The position numbers and the translations under genes were made by a program. From Pomacea canaliculata (lineage: Eukaryota > Mollusca > Gastropoda > Architaenioglossa > Ampullariidae), in the NCBI RefSeq assembly GCF_003073045.1, contig NC_037591.1, positions 43,751,091-43,815,090 on the forward strand: 64,000 nt of DNA. The letters are read 5' to 3'. Of the stretch, positions 29,701 to 42,000 are shown piece after piece (the first letter of the stretch is position 1; each line of letters opens with the position of its first letter). The notes beneath the pieces were generated by a model. It saw nothing but the letters and a program-made list of their open reading frames with translations. It did no database searches and had not been told where the DNA came from.

Positions 29701-30876
29701 TGATAATGTAATGGTGTCACATCCGGGTGCGCATCTGGACGCCGCACAAGTTCAACATGCAAGGGATGATTCTCCTGTCATCAAGTGTACCAACAGTTCC
29801 AGAGGTAAAGTGCAGTGTTGTCCAGGCCTTAATGGTTCCATCCTCACCCCGCGATTCCACGTTGCCCACGTGACCGGGAAATTGAGTCGCCGCAGATGAT
29901 TTGTCCAGCAGTTGTCAGCAGCAGCAGCCGCCAATGGACAGATGATGTCTGCACACAACATACACACCCGTGCATTTGTTTTCAGCGGATTTCATACATT
30001 TGCTGCCGACAGTGACACCAGCGCTGCTCTCTCCATGTTTAGTCTCATTGTTCTCCAAGGTTCGATTGAGCAAACAAGGTCCACCCAGCTCTTCTACAGC
30101 CATTCTCCATGGTTTCAGTCGACAAAGGAAGATTTGTTTCAGGGTTAGATGAATCCTGTGGTGTAGTGTGCATGACCATAGTTATTGCCTCTAACGGTCT
30201 GTGGTCGTGTTTAAAATACCAACGGGCGTTCTTGAGGCCAGTCCTGCGGTAATGCAACATGTCTCGGTTGACTGCTTCTGTCTACAACATAGAGAGAGAA
30301 GATCTTTGCTGTGAGGTGATATAAGTAAAAAATAACAATATGGTCACACCTTAACGGGTAGATAAGGGGACCTCGCACAGTGCCAGAGCTTCAGTCTCAG
30401 TATTTATCACAGACTATAAAATTTCTGCCTGGGCTGTCACAGACCTTTGGTCGACTGGGGAAATTGAACTCCACACTTTGACCGCAGTTTATGACAGGGA
30501 TGGGGTCGGCCGGCCATCTTGTGCATTTGCGGACATGTGGAGCTTCACGGGAAGACCTCCCTCTGCTCTGCAACTCAGAAAATATGCAGATAAAACCTTC
30601 TCGACCATAGAAAGTTTGCTGTGAACAATCTTTCTTCTCAGTCTACAAAATGTGCACTAAAAAATCCCCCCCCCCCCACTGGAAAGCCCTCCCCCCCCTG
30701 ATATTGTCAAATAATGAAATAAAAGATTAAGTTTACAGATGGGCATTGTGTTGACATTCGCACGCTTGTATTCCTCTAAAGAAGACGTTTGTAAAGGTTT
30801 TGATAATCTTATATTTAGACATCATAGTCCCAGCAGTTTGAAAATGTAATCTCTCACGTACTATGACTTACAAGAA
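26790..30876. other. Long intergenic stretch without a supported gene
   Basis: It contains an AT-rich TATATA patch (26930-26990), a CT run (27435-27452), a GT/GA patch (29058-29090), two tandem AAAGGGTGTACCAAT copies (29416-29445) and C-rich runs (30667-30700). Open frames overlap on both strands and carry no signal peptide, domain motif or splice pattern that I recognise. Confidence 0.55.
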
Positions 30877-31026
30877 ATACAGAGCACAACATGGAGATGT
30901 ATCAGTCATCAGTCTACCCATGATGCTTTTCATGACACTTTATGTAGCAGTCAGAAATACAGAGCACAACATGGAGATGTATCAGTCATCATACCCACGA
31001 TGCTACACTTTATGTAGCAGTCAGTC
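30877..31026. repeat. Tandem duplication of about 75-80 bp
   Basis: Both copies carry AATACAGAGCACAACATGGA, GATGTATCAGTCATCA and ACTTTATGTAGCAGTCAG. The second copy lacks about ten bases around CCCATGATGC/CCCACGATGC. Confidence 0.88.
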
Positions 31027-31184
31027 CCCCGGACTGAAATCCTCATTTTTTGGACGATGCTTTTCTGTTCTTGAACTGCTAACTCTTGTAAGTCAGCGCT
31101 GACAGGCGATGATAGGACAGACGATGGAGCTGACGGAGAAAAGACGAAGGCGAAAGAAGCGGAGAAGAGAAGGATTCAGAGACC

Positions 31185-31520
31185 AACAAAATAAAGTTTA
31201 TAACTAACAAGTTAACAGTGCAACTGAAGTGTAATTTCTAACTGAAAAGTTAACAATAATAAAAGTGTGGATTATAAAGTGAACAATAAAACTAAAGAGC
31301 AGTTTGTGTGCAGTTTACAGACATTTACAATAAAGCTGATGTAATGTTTATAACTAAAATATCAACAATAAAGCTGATGTAATGTTTATAACTAAAATAT
31401 TTACAATAAAACTGATGTGATGTTTATAACTAAAATATCAACAATAAAACTCAAGTGCAGTCTACAACTAACAAGTTAACAGTCAAGTGGAAGTGGTTTA
31501 TGTGCTATTTATAGCTAAAA
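31185..31520. repeat. Degenerate minisatellite, about 45-bp unit
   Basis: The unit is built from AACAATAAA(A/G)CTGATGTAATG followed by TTTATAACTAAAATAT. Central copies are nearly identical; outer copies at 31185-31310 and 31440-31520 are diverged (CTAACAAGTTAACAG). Confidence 0.85.
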
Positions 31521-31591
31521 CGTTAACAACCTAATTATCAACATTGAACAGTAATTTGTTGAAGTTTTCCACTTTAAATGGCGGCAAAAAT

Positions 31592-31935
31592 ACAAGGTAC
31601 ACGTAGGTAAATGTAGCAGCTACATGTAGGTAGGAGTATAAGTTATATGTAGGTAAATGTAGCAGCTACATGTAGGCAGAAGTATAAGTTATATGTAGGT
31701 AAATGTAGCAGCTACATGTAGGTAGGAGTATAAGTTATATGTCGGTAAATGTAGCAGCTACATATGTAGGTAGGAGTATAAGTTATATGTAGGTAAATGT
31801 AGCAACTACATGTAGGTAGAAGTATAAGTTATATGTAGGTAAATGTAGCAGCTACATGTAGGTAGGAGTATAAGTTATATGTAGGTAAATGTAGCAGCTA
31901 CATGTAGGTAGCAGTACAAGCTACATGTAGATAAA
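31592..31935. repeat. Minisatellite, about 46-bp unit, seven copies
   Basis: The unit is GTAGGTAAATGTAGCAGCTA followed by CATGTAGGTAGGAGTATAAGTTATAT in two parts. Each unit itself contains several GTAGGTA/CATGTAG submotifs, so the array probably grew from a shorter one. Confidence 0.93.
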
Positions 31936-34395
31936 AGTGTTAGACGAAGAAGAAAGTACACATGGCCTTTATCTAGGGAAGAGAGGACGAGAGGAGAGAA
32001 GGAAGAGTGGAGAGAGAAGTGCAAGTGTTAGTATGGCCACTCATTTCCAGTTCCTGTAGGTGACAGGCCATGTGGAAGGTTCCGCCTTTCACGTGATTCC
32101 ACGTCACCGGAAGTGATTGGAGTCTGGCGCGCCAAGCGGAAAAGGGCATCGGAGACATGTGGAGCGTGAAAACTGTGATCTTTCATGCGAGAAGGCCAAA
32201 TGGCGACACGCACAGAAAGCAACAACAACACTAGACATGGTGGACAAGTCACGAGGGCATGGTGCACCTGGCGAGTGTTGTGAGGACTGAGCTCAGTGTT
32301 TATAGTTAGCCCCACTACTGTGACTACTCCCTCCCTCCATCACACAGTCACTTCACATCATCAAACACATCCGCAGCCTTTGTGCCAGACTGTCAAATAC
32401 ATTCTGAAAGTCAGGAACAACTCCTGCTGATGTAGCTGCTGCCCCATCAGGATGCGCCAAGGAAGAGCTGTTCAAGCGTGCTCCTGTCAAAACACAGAAA
32501 CTCCCGGTCTTGCAGGCATTCTTCCACAAACTACAAATGGTGACCTCCAGACGTGGATATTATTGCTGGGAAATATGTATTATTGCACACCACCACAACA
32601 AAACATGTCGAGCAGAAAGCTTTTAGGTTTCCTTCCGCCAACACCGGGTGGAACATCATATTGAAGAACAGAAGAATCAGAAAAATATACTGTTGACAAG
32701 AACTGCGGTTAACAAGATGGTTCTCAGAGTATCACTGATCCTGGTCTACCACATAAACACCTGAGAGTTGACAGGTATTCTGTGAAATGAGTAATGACGA
32801 ATGATGAAGGGAGTAAGGAAAGACAGAGCAGCGTAGATACACTGATAGTTATGTAACACCATACACCCGAGGCTCTTTCTTTTCTCTGTTCCTGTCGCAA
32901 TGGAAACAGTGACTGGACACAGCAACAAATAAATGACAGTTGTCCTCAGTGTTTACTCGACTTTAGAAGACTTTGTCCACACAAACAGTTGATGGTTTGA
33001 GTTTGCTGCTAGTTCCTACTCCAAGACGATTACCTACCTCCCACATTCTTCATACCACAAAGCATCTTTCTGCCTCACACCTCAAGCCCATCCTTCTACC
33101 TCGAGCCTACAGACCACACATCAAGATCATCCTTTCATCGCAAACACCTTCAGATGTCTTCGTTTGTTTATTTAACAATTGTTTGGTTCCCTACTTTGGT
33201 TAGTGTCTTTTGGAAGATGTGTGGAAGCTGTAGCTCAGACTTCCTCTTGTAAGCTTCATCTGGAAAATACAAGAATTCCCGCTCAGATATTTCTGAGCTG
33301 ATTTTTTTTATTCAAATCGATCTCATCGGCAGCGAGCTGAAGGGCTTTTAAGGGACAGTAATCTCCATGGTGACGCCTCTAAAGCACACTTCTGGCAACT
33401 TTGGGGTCACGTGACTGGGAAAGACGAGCGGAGGCCAGTTCAACGAGAATTACTGAGGAACACATAGTGTCCACCGCTTTGACTCTCCCTCTCTCCTCCC
33501 ACCTTTCAGTCTACTTAAAGAACAACTGCATTCATTTTTTTTCTGAAAATGTTCAGCACATCTTCCTTTGAGACTGGTCTTGTTCACAAGTAATAAAACC
33601 TACACCACGTGGACATTCTAGAAGAATCTAATAATCAAATAATTTAATTTGTACAGGCGAGCTCAATGCACGGAACAAGATCCAGGAGATAGACAGACCG
33701 AGGTAGTGGGAAGAACAAAGCCAAGACTCGCTGTCTTCTTACAGTAAAGATCCATCACTGCACATTTAACTCCAGAAAACTCGGGCTGACATCAGGAGAA
33801 GATTGAAAGTGTATTAAGAAATCGTGAGAATATTAAGAAATGTTATCATACTAAGTAACAAAAAGGTGACCGTCACGTGCTCAGGTGAGTGAAGCACACC
33901 AGAAGGGAGTCCAGCCAACCAGTCTCACTTCAAAAGGACCTACATACAAGCTACATACAATCCAACTGCGAGACAGACGAGGGAAGCAAACGCAGCAGAG
34001 TGAACACGTGAACATAAAGATCCAACAGGGTCATCCAAGTGGAAACAGGACACAAGTCAGAAATGAACTCCAGGAGACCCGATCCCCTCAGCCTGTTAGA
34101 CATTCTCTCCATTTCACCATCTGATGCCCTCTGATGAAGTGCTGCTGGTGAAACTCACAGAGTTGTCTGGGTTTTTAACAGTTCACGAGAGTTTACAGGA
34201 TATGTTCTGGCACCGCAAGGACAGGTCAACGTTCATGTCACGTGTTCATGAATACACGACAAGAACAGTTTGCGGGGGCGACAAGCGAACGAACAGGCCG
34301 TGGAACGAAAGACAAATACATGTACCTGGGGAATCAGGAAATGGTCAACATGTGATGTGGTCAGCACGGGGCTAGGTGTGACTGCTCTAAAGGCA
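31936..34395. other. Intergenic stretch, nothing recognised
   Basis: No gene, tandem array or transposon end could be supported here. Open frames on both strands look random. Confidence 0.5.
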
Positions 34396-34550
34396 ACTGG
34401 TGAGTATATTAGGGTGGCTTGATGTGTACCCAAAGCCTCAAGGGACCTTGTGAGCATATTAGGGTGGTTTGATGTGTACCCAGGACCTCAAGGGATCCGG
34501 TGAGCATATTAGGGTGGCTTGATGTGTACCCAGGGTATCAAGGGACAGTC
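34396..34550. repeat. Minisatellite, 53-bp unit, three copies
   Basis: Three copies of GTGAGCATATTAGGGTGGCT followed by TGATGTGTACCCA and CCTCAAGGGA. The first copy has GTGAGTATATT. Confidence 0.9.
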
Positions 34551-35036
34551 AGCAGGGTCTGGCATGCAGTGTTGTGTGCTGACAGGTACATATGACACAT
34601 TACATGGTAACATACTCTAGGAGCAGATAGCAGCTAGTGTGCCAAACATCTGGTGGCACCAGCTAACAAGATAAATAGATAACAAGTAGTGACGCAGTCA
34701 GAGAAGTCAATTTTCATGGTTCGTGTGAAGACAGACCAAAGTTCTTTGCAGAAGAATGTCATCACCACGGCCGCCTCCAACCCTGCAGTGAAAGTGCTCC
34801 TTGCAAACTAAGTTGATTTTTGTATTTGTTTACTGTCTGCTCCATTTGACTGCGTCTAGTCTTGTGACACGGGCTTTACACCTCCACTAAACATTCCCGC
34901 CACCCCGCCCCATCCGTCATTCCTCTTGTCTTCCCGTGATAAGCCCTGAAGTCACGTGACCCGAGTGGACAAGAAACCTGTTTTCGTCGCACGCTTCAGT
35001 GAAATATCGTTTCTTTCGTTTCTCCTCAGCCTTAAG

Positions 35037-36090
35037 ATGACGACGACAACATTGTGGCTGCTGGCCCTGCTGGTGTGCGGCACGGGAGCTGCACCTCGCC
35101 AGCTGGACACAACCTGCACCCCCCTGACATGCGCAGTCATCTTGTGTCTCCGCCCAGACTGCCCCCCGCCCTCCGTCCTGGTGACCGGCGGCGACCCATG
35201 CGGGTGTTGTCCTGCGTGTGCACAGCAAGTCGGTCAGTTGTCTACCTGTACTCCTCCTGCTCCCCTGGCTTGGTTGCGTGGTGTCATATACAGAGACGAG
35301 ACGAGATCTGAACCCTGGGCGTAACCCTGAAATACACGTGTCACGGTTTTCAGGATAGGACGCTCCTAGTATCCTACACTCATCTATCAAGAGTCTCAAT
35401 TCTTTCCGCTGTGTGATTATGTGACTATGTGACTATGTGACTATGTGACTATGTGATTATGTGACTATGTGACTATGTGACTATGTGACAATGTGACTAT
35501 GTGACTATGTGATTATGTGACTATGTGATTATGTGACTATGTGATTATGTGACTATGTGACAATGTGACTATGTGACTATGTGACTATGTGATTATGTGA
35601 CTATGTGACTATGTGACTATGTGACTATGTGACTATGTGATTATGTGACTATGTGACTATGTGATTATGTGACTATGTGACTATGTGATTATGTGATTAT
35701 GTGACTATGTGATTATGTGACTATGTGACTATGTGACTATGTGATTATGTGATTATGATTGCTCAGTAATTTCTACTCTACACGCTATTATTATTTTTTT
35801 TTTACACTTTGTTCTGAACTCACAATGACAATGTAGCGGCGTAGGAACCGGGAGACAGGTCTGTCACCACAGACAACAGACAGGACTGTCACCACAGACA
35901 ACAGACAGGACTGTCATCACAGACAGCAGGCTCACTATACGTATCTAAAATGACAGCTTGGTTGTAATTTTATTATATTTTTGCAGGTGAGGGCGCCTTG
36001 TGTGACAGGACTGTCACCACAGACAGCAAGGTGTGCATGCCCGGCCTGATCTGTCATCCCACTTCTCGCACCTGTGTCGCTTCAAGCTAA
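35037..36090 (+). CDS. Small secreted cysteine-rich protein, IGFBP N-terminal/SIBD-like, two exons
   Basis: Exons 35037-35232 and 35987-36090 join through a GT-AG intron inside the codon of G66 and give 99 residues ending in TAA. Residues 1-19 (MTTTTLWLLALLVCGTGAA) are a signal peptide. The mature chain has 12 cysteines (27, 32, 37, 42, 55, 57, 58, 61, 71, 82, 88, 95). The core CGCCPAC (55-61) matches the CGCCxxC core of insulin-like growth factor binding protein N-terminal domains, and the spacing up to C-x5-C and C-x6-C (82-95, VCMPGLICHPTSRTC) fits single-domain members such as SIBD proteins, molluscan perlustrin and the related transglutaminase-substrate/protease-inhibitor-like peptides. 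Role in this animal is unknown: growth-factor binding, immunity or shell matrix are all possible. A strong acceptor-like TTCTTTCGTTTCTCCTCAG ends at 35029, seven bases before the ATG, so a 5' UTR exon upstream is likely. The longer frame from 34956 would then be intron. Confidence 0.82.
35234..35330 (+). repeat. Fragment of the dispersed SINE family seen at 42400 and 51620
   Basis: GTGTCATATACAGAGACGAG and GAGATCTGAACCC, just after the donor site of the IGFBP-like gene, match GTGTCACATACAGAGAG and GAGATCTGAACC at 42485-42532 and the related GATGTCACGTGCAGAG and GAGAGCTGAACCC at 51707-51755. Confidence 0.5.
35412..35757. repeat. 8-bp minisatellite in the intron of the IGFBP-like gene
   Basis: About 43 tandem octamers of TATGTGAC or TATGTGAT (rarely TATGTGACA variants). 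The C and T forms are interspersed without a strict order. Confidence 0.95.
35854..35928. repeat. Three 25-bp intronic copies of a piece of exon 2
   Basis: 35854-35878, 35879-35903 and 35904-35928 are consecutive copies of GACAGGACTGTCACCACAG plus ACARCA. The coding exon carries the same 25 bases at 36004-36028 (codons 72-79, DRTVTTDS). Differences are one to two bases per copy. Confidence 0.93.
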
Positions 36091-36261
36091 AAGCAAACAT
36101 TCAGCTGAAGTTCGAGGTTCAAGAATTGCAGGTTACTAAGTATGACAAGTCACTGCCTTTCAAATCAAATGCATTGGTTTCTCAACTGTGACGTTGTTGT
36201 TGTTTCTCATTCACCTTATTTTGTCACACTTGGAGACCAGGTCTCAAACTAAAACTGGCAG

Positions 36262-36497
36262 TGTTACACGTGAGTTGAGAGTGTGTATAAAGTGTGTTGT
36301 AAGCGTGTATGAAGTGTGTTGAGAGCGTGTATGAAGTGTGTTGAGAGCGTGTATCAAGTGTGTTGAGAGCGTGTATGAAGTGTGTTGAGACCGTGTATGA
36401 AGTGTGTTGAGAGCGTGTATAAAGTGTGTTGTGAGCGTGTATAAAGTGTGTTGAGCGTGTATGAAGTGTGTTGAGAGCGTGTATGAAGTGTGTGTAG
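36262..36497. repeat. Minisatellite, 22-23-bp unit, ten copies
   Basis: The unit is GTGTATGAAGTGTGTTGAGA followed by GC, with (C/A)AAGTG and TTGTGAGC variants. It starts about 170 bases after the stop codon of the IGFBP-like gene and may lie in or just beyond its 3' UTR. Confidence 0.92.
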
Positions 36498-37064
36498 AGC
36501 CACCTGTACTGATAACAGGATCGACACCTTGTCAAGCTGCGCAACGTGAAACATCATGACTTCAGGGAAATAATTGTCACAAATTCACATTTTTTCCCAT
36601 TCATTTCAATATCAAACATATTTCTGTCATATGCTGCGATCTAGCCAGTGCAAAGACCAACTCAAAGACCTGTTGCCTTACGTGTAATACAGTTCATTCA
36701 GTTACGTAGTATCTCAGTGCAGTTCATTGGTGAGATTACTACTCTATGGGGGACTGAATCCAACATTGGGAGGGAAGGAGTGAGGGAGGGTGAAAGGAGA
36801 AGGATCGGAGACGTCAATGGTACGAGTGACCCGAACTGGCGTTAACAGATAGAAGAATTCTTGGAACATTCGAACATAACGAACCCAACAAATTTGAAAT
36901 AGCGGTAATCAGCTAGTACACAGATGACCACTGCCCATAGTCGGTTACATTTCAGTCAGGAGTCCATTCCACAGCAGAAAAGTCGATTAGACCACCGATT
37001 ACAAAATTAGTTACTATTCAAAATAGTCGTCTGTGGGCGCAGGTGTACAGAGGAAAGGACCACG

Positions 37065-37250
37065 TGCTGGCGGTGTTGCAATGATCGTGTCAGATGACCC
37101 AACCACATTACTTGCAGTTATCAGTTATGATAGAAAAGTGCATGTATAAAAGAGCATTACATTTGTATTGTTATATGGAAACATTCAAATTGTGATTGGT
37201 AATTTCTCTTTTAATCACACGTTTTTAGCGTTACTTTTGTACAAGGTGAG
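37065..37250. repeat. Dispersed repeat, copy 1
   Basis: It shares CTGGCGGTGTTGCAATGATC, GTGT and GATGAC, then GAAAAGTGCATG and TTACTTTTGTACAAGG, with 38285-38450 in the same order and orientation. The family is unknown. Confidence 0.7.
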
Positions 37251-38284
37251 ACAAACATCTTGTGGATATGGGTGGGGAAGAGGTTGGGACGCACACACAA
37301 ACGTAAGGTGTATTGTGCAAGCTTTGATGCCTGGTGTATTGACCAACGATTGGAAGCTTCCTATACATATTATTTAAATAAAATTATATATAAAATATAA
37401 AATTAAACACGCACGCAAGTCAACCAACGCTGATAAAGGAGATCGATTAAATCAAAATTTATTTTATGATCGAATCATCACATGGATGGATTGGATCCAT
37501 ATGGTCGGATCGACTATCGGCTGTAGTTGAGTCGACCGGCCTCCCAGACCAGCAACCACAACACACACACATGCATGGTCAGTGGATTATTTATTAGTAC
37601 TGATCGATGGATGAGCGAGGAATTTACTGCTGGTTTATTTAAATTATTACACATTACTCCAACATCTCGGCCTGTATCATAAAGCACTGACTCCTGTGAA
37701 TCTAGGGGCTTTCATGACCACCTACGTGTGGCAGTGTACACACAAATTATCGGCGCATCCTGCGGAGATGTGTCAGAGGTCACAGTCAATGGAATCATTA
37801 GTACGTTTCCAAGACGACAGGTAAACAATTTACAAGATTTAATTGAAAAATAAGTCAGGTCATGAATTTAAAGTAAAAACTCCCAGAGTGTGTTTAAAAC
37901 GTCAAACAAAAGTTGACTTATGGTGGAAGGGGAAGCGTGAAACAACAAACAAACAAATCACTTCTAGTAGACAAGCGGCCTCTTAGTGCGAAACTGTGGC
38001 TAACAACTCGTGACGCTGACCGCACAACATGTCACGTGAACAATGGCGGGGGCGGGGCACGATGCGGGTTGTGACTTGCAAACATTATTAGTGAGCTGAA
38101 CATGGCTACTGATTTGTGACCTTTCTTCATAGTACCAAGCTACGCACTACTATCTGTACTAAGGATGGTAATATTTATTGTGTATATCCACAGGTAGGGG
38201 CATAGATTGTGAAAGTCTCTGAAGTAGGCCCCATAGCTCACTGTCCTCAATGGCTAACATTGGGTCATCACTGTTATCGTGATC

Positions 38285-38450
38285 GTCTGGCGGTGTTGCA
38301 ATGATCGTGTGCGATGACACTACACCACATGACTGCTGCAGAATATAGACAAGGATACGGATAACACAGAAAAGTGCGTGCATAATAGTTGTGTTTGTAG
38401 AGGGGAAAATTTGCCGTTGGTCACTTTGAGTTTTACTTTGGTGCAAGGCT
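38285..38450. repeat. Dispersed repeat, copy 2
   Basis: The second copy of the unit at 37065. On the minus strand it lies within a 95-codon frame (38446-38159) with an acidic stretch (PPDDHDNSDDP). This could be the start of a transposase-like gene, but I cannot assign a family. Confidence 0.7.
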
Positions 38451-39068
38451 TTCCGCAGGTCCAGTTCCTTGTAGGTTTATGTGTTGTGTTTGGTGTCTGT
38501 ATTATTTAATAACTCTTTTGGCAATCAGTATGACATCGATTCTGTCATTTAAATAGTTACAGCACAATGAATAGATATATAATATATATTAATGATATTT
38601 TCTTGCTAAAACCATTTACATGAATCTTTTGATTGAGGGAAATCACATCACGTTGATTGAAAGCACCACTTGGCATCATCAGGACATATTTGATGTGCAA
38701 ATACTGTAGACAAGGCTAAAATTACAAAATTTTTATCATATAATAACAATATGTTGATTTGTAAAGCGCTTTTCCCCACCATTAAAGGCAGGCCCAAAGC
38801 ACTTTACTAAAAAAGGAAAATCACACAAACCTAATGAGAATGGATGTTGGTCTCAAAAACAGTTGTAAAATCACTGTATATTTGTGACCTTTGCCTATCA
38901 CAGTCTATACGAGTTGTGATATCTTTTAAAATATATTTACTTAATTACACAAAAAAACTATTGATACTATGTGGCATATTTGTATTGAGAGTTTGTTACA
39001 TTTTATTATTTTGGGTTATGTTGATGACATTTAAATATATTTGATGTTTTGTTGCTGTCAGACCTCCA

Positions 39069-42000
39069 ATGATGCCAGCAAGCAACATGGTTGCAAGTCT
39101 CATTCACACAATCACTGCGCATTCAGGAGACATCACTTGTCTTTCTTTTACACATGACCGATTGGCTACTGGCTCAGGTGATAAAACTCTTCGGCTCTGG
39201 AGTCTTGATGATTTTTCTGAACATCAGAGTTCCCCTTTGCTAGGCCACTCATATAACATCCATTGTTGTGTCTTTTCACCTTTTGGGTCAATACTTGCAA
39301 CATGCTCCACTGATGGCAAGCTAATATTATGGGATGTGAAAGCATATGAAATCACTGCCATTCTGCAGCACCCAAGCAAGAACAGCATTCGTGTGTGTCG
39401 ATTCTCACCAGACTCAAGTCACATTGTATCAGGAAGTGATGACAATACCATATGCATGTGGGAGGTAGCTACAAAGAAGTTGATTAGGTAAGTGATACAG
39501 TGGCAGCATTATTAATGTTTATTAACACATTCTAACTCTTATACACTTATATAGTTGATCATCTGTGCCTACACGGTAGCGCTCGTGTGTGCATGCATGA
39601 CACACTATTTTTATGCAGATATGAAATATAAAAAAATTATATAGTTACTGTAGCTGTCATTTCCGAACATGGCTGTATTCCTTAGACCATAAAGAAAGTG
39701 ACTTTGATGGAAAGTTTCTGAAATTTCTTATCACAACCCTCCTTTCACTGCAAAAATGGCATCAAGCATGACTATACATGCAAAGCCTTCTACAGCAAAG
39801 GAACATATTTAAACTCCTAGGGATGCTCAATTAACATGATAAGCTTCTAAGGATGCTTTGATTCACTCAATGAACTGAAGATGCTGGGTGTTGGGGCAAA
39901 CTTTATGCTGACAGTGAACGACGTTCACATTCTTGCCTTCTCAGTATCTTTTGTGGGGGCAGCTCCTCGCTTACCTCCCTGGTTCCTATGCCACTGCAGT
40001 AATACACCAGTAATAAATGATTAAAGTATTGGTAAAATACCAGTAATTCCCCAGTATACCAGTAATACACTCAGAAAGACTCTAGCAAGTATCTGAATAA
40101 GTGTTTGTGAATGTGAAATACTTGAAAAGCAACAGAGTTTAAACCTTATAATCTACAATTTATTAACTACTGAGCAGTTTGTGTTACAAAGAAAAATGGT
40201 GGCATAGGATGAACAATACAGTGTGGACATGTGTTTTTATGCTGGCGTCTTCAAGTATTTGCATACTTGAATCTTCAACAGAATCAGGAAAATTTCATCA
40301 TATTGTGAAACATGTATCACTCATTACAACTGATGTGCCTCATCCAGTATAACACCAAGTCATTTCTTAAAGTTTTATTTTATTCAGAAAGACTTGTATG
40401 AAACTAGGTGATGATTGTGTTCATGCTGTTTACATTATATGACAGTGAGTGGAATTATACTTTCACATTTTTTGGCATCATTCTGGAGCCTGTTGAATGG
40501 ATTACAGCTGTTTTTAATTTCCGTGAGTAATGTTCATTTATCTCAACTGGAGGTGTGACCATTTACCAATCTACTGTCTGCAGAACAAGACTATCAAAGA
40601 ATGACAGTCTGTGTTCCCCCTTTGAAAATTCCATTGGACCTCATTTGAATTGACACAAAAGTGTACTTTCAGGATGGTTGGGTGTAGGAACAGTTGATTT
40701 CTGTGATTTTATGCTTTACTAATCTCTTTTGTCCTTCTATCTGGTTTAGATTTTGAAAAAAAATGTTTGGACTCGGGAGTATTTTTGTGGATTCCAGAGC
40801 AACAAGCTTTATCACTTCTTCACTTGTGGCACAAATGTTCTTTTGCCTACTTGTGCTTTTGAGTGTCAGACATATTGTTTGCCTGACAAAATTAACCACT
40901 TTTATATAAAAAAATGCATTAAAAATGATCAGTCATAATGGGATGTAACTCCACAAACCTTTAACCTCACGTTTCCAAAATGAGTAGCCTCCTTTAGCTA
41001 TTGCAAATGGTGGATTCCAATGAAGAGGAAAATGGACAAACTGATATGGAAATCAAATATCAAGACCATCTGATAGCTTCATTGCTAAATAATTATGAAA
41101 TAGTTGCAGAAGATATTTCTGACTCTGCAAATAGCAGTTTTCACACTTGCTGATGCAAAGGTCTTCAGTATTTTCCACCTCCACCTCCATTAAATTCACC
41201 GTCTTATCTGGTTTTGATCCCGTTCCTTGTGTAACAGTGTGTAGAGAACTAGTTTTGGAAAGTCCATTAGAGATGCTCATTTTTTTTTTGATTTATAAAA
41301 TAGTGGTGTGTCAAAAAGTAGTCTTGTATAAAAGGTTAATTTTTGCATATTTTGATCTATAATCATAGTTTTGTTTTGTTTGCCTGTCATATATATTGTT
41401 TATATATTATGATTTATTTCAAATAAAGTGAATTTTGTGTGCACTAGGGTAGCAAAGTCAATGTCGACATTCTTGATAAGTTAAAGTTTGAAATGGAGAA
41501 TAGAAGTAATAAATATTTGGTCCTTGTTGCAGGTCATTTTCAGGCCATGAAGAATCTGTTGTGGCACTAGCTTACAGTCCTGATAATAATTACCTAGTGT
41601 CTGGCAGCACCTATGGTGACCTCCATGTGTGGGACGCCTGCTTTGGACATGGCCGATACCTCTTTCTAGAGGTGGAAGGCCATGACCTTGGGGTCACATG
41701 CTGTGAATTTTCACCTACTTATGGCTCAGCAAGTGTGTTCATTTAAGTTCAGACTTATGTTGCATTCATTGTGATGTGTCTTTTTGTATTTTGATCGTAT
41801 AAGCAGGTCTTTTCATGTTTGCGATTGTGTAGTTTTACATATTTTAGCATTTGTTTACAACAAATAATTTTCTTATCTTAATCTTGTGGTTGAGTTTGGT
41901 TATTCTTTCCTCTCAGTACACACAACATACAAATTAATAATTTCTGTCTCCCTATCCATGGGTGCAGGCACGAAAGAAAGAGACTTGTGAGAGTAGACAG

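Larger units (their letters stand above)
36500..39060. other. Intergenic region between the IGFBP-like gene and WDSUB1
   Basis: It contains a dispersed repeat pair (37065-37250 and 38285-38450, listed separately). Near 38755-38815 is TTTGTAAAGCGCTTTTCCCC and CCAAAGCACTTTAC, which resembles the 3' part of a common invertebrate SINE/LINE. A GC box-like GGGGGCGGGGC lies at 38048-38058. No exon was recognised, although the WDSUB1 promoter should be near the end of this stretch. Confidence 0.5.

Noticed and set aside
34956..35324. 122-codon frame starting upstream of the IGFBP-like ATG and running through the donor site
   Set aside because: The extra N-terminal part would hide the signal peptide, and the part after 35232 is intron: exon 2 continues the frame and cysteine pattern.
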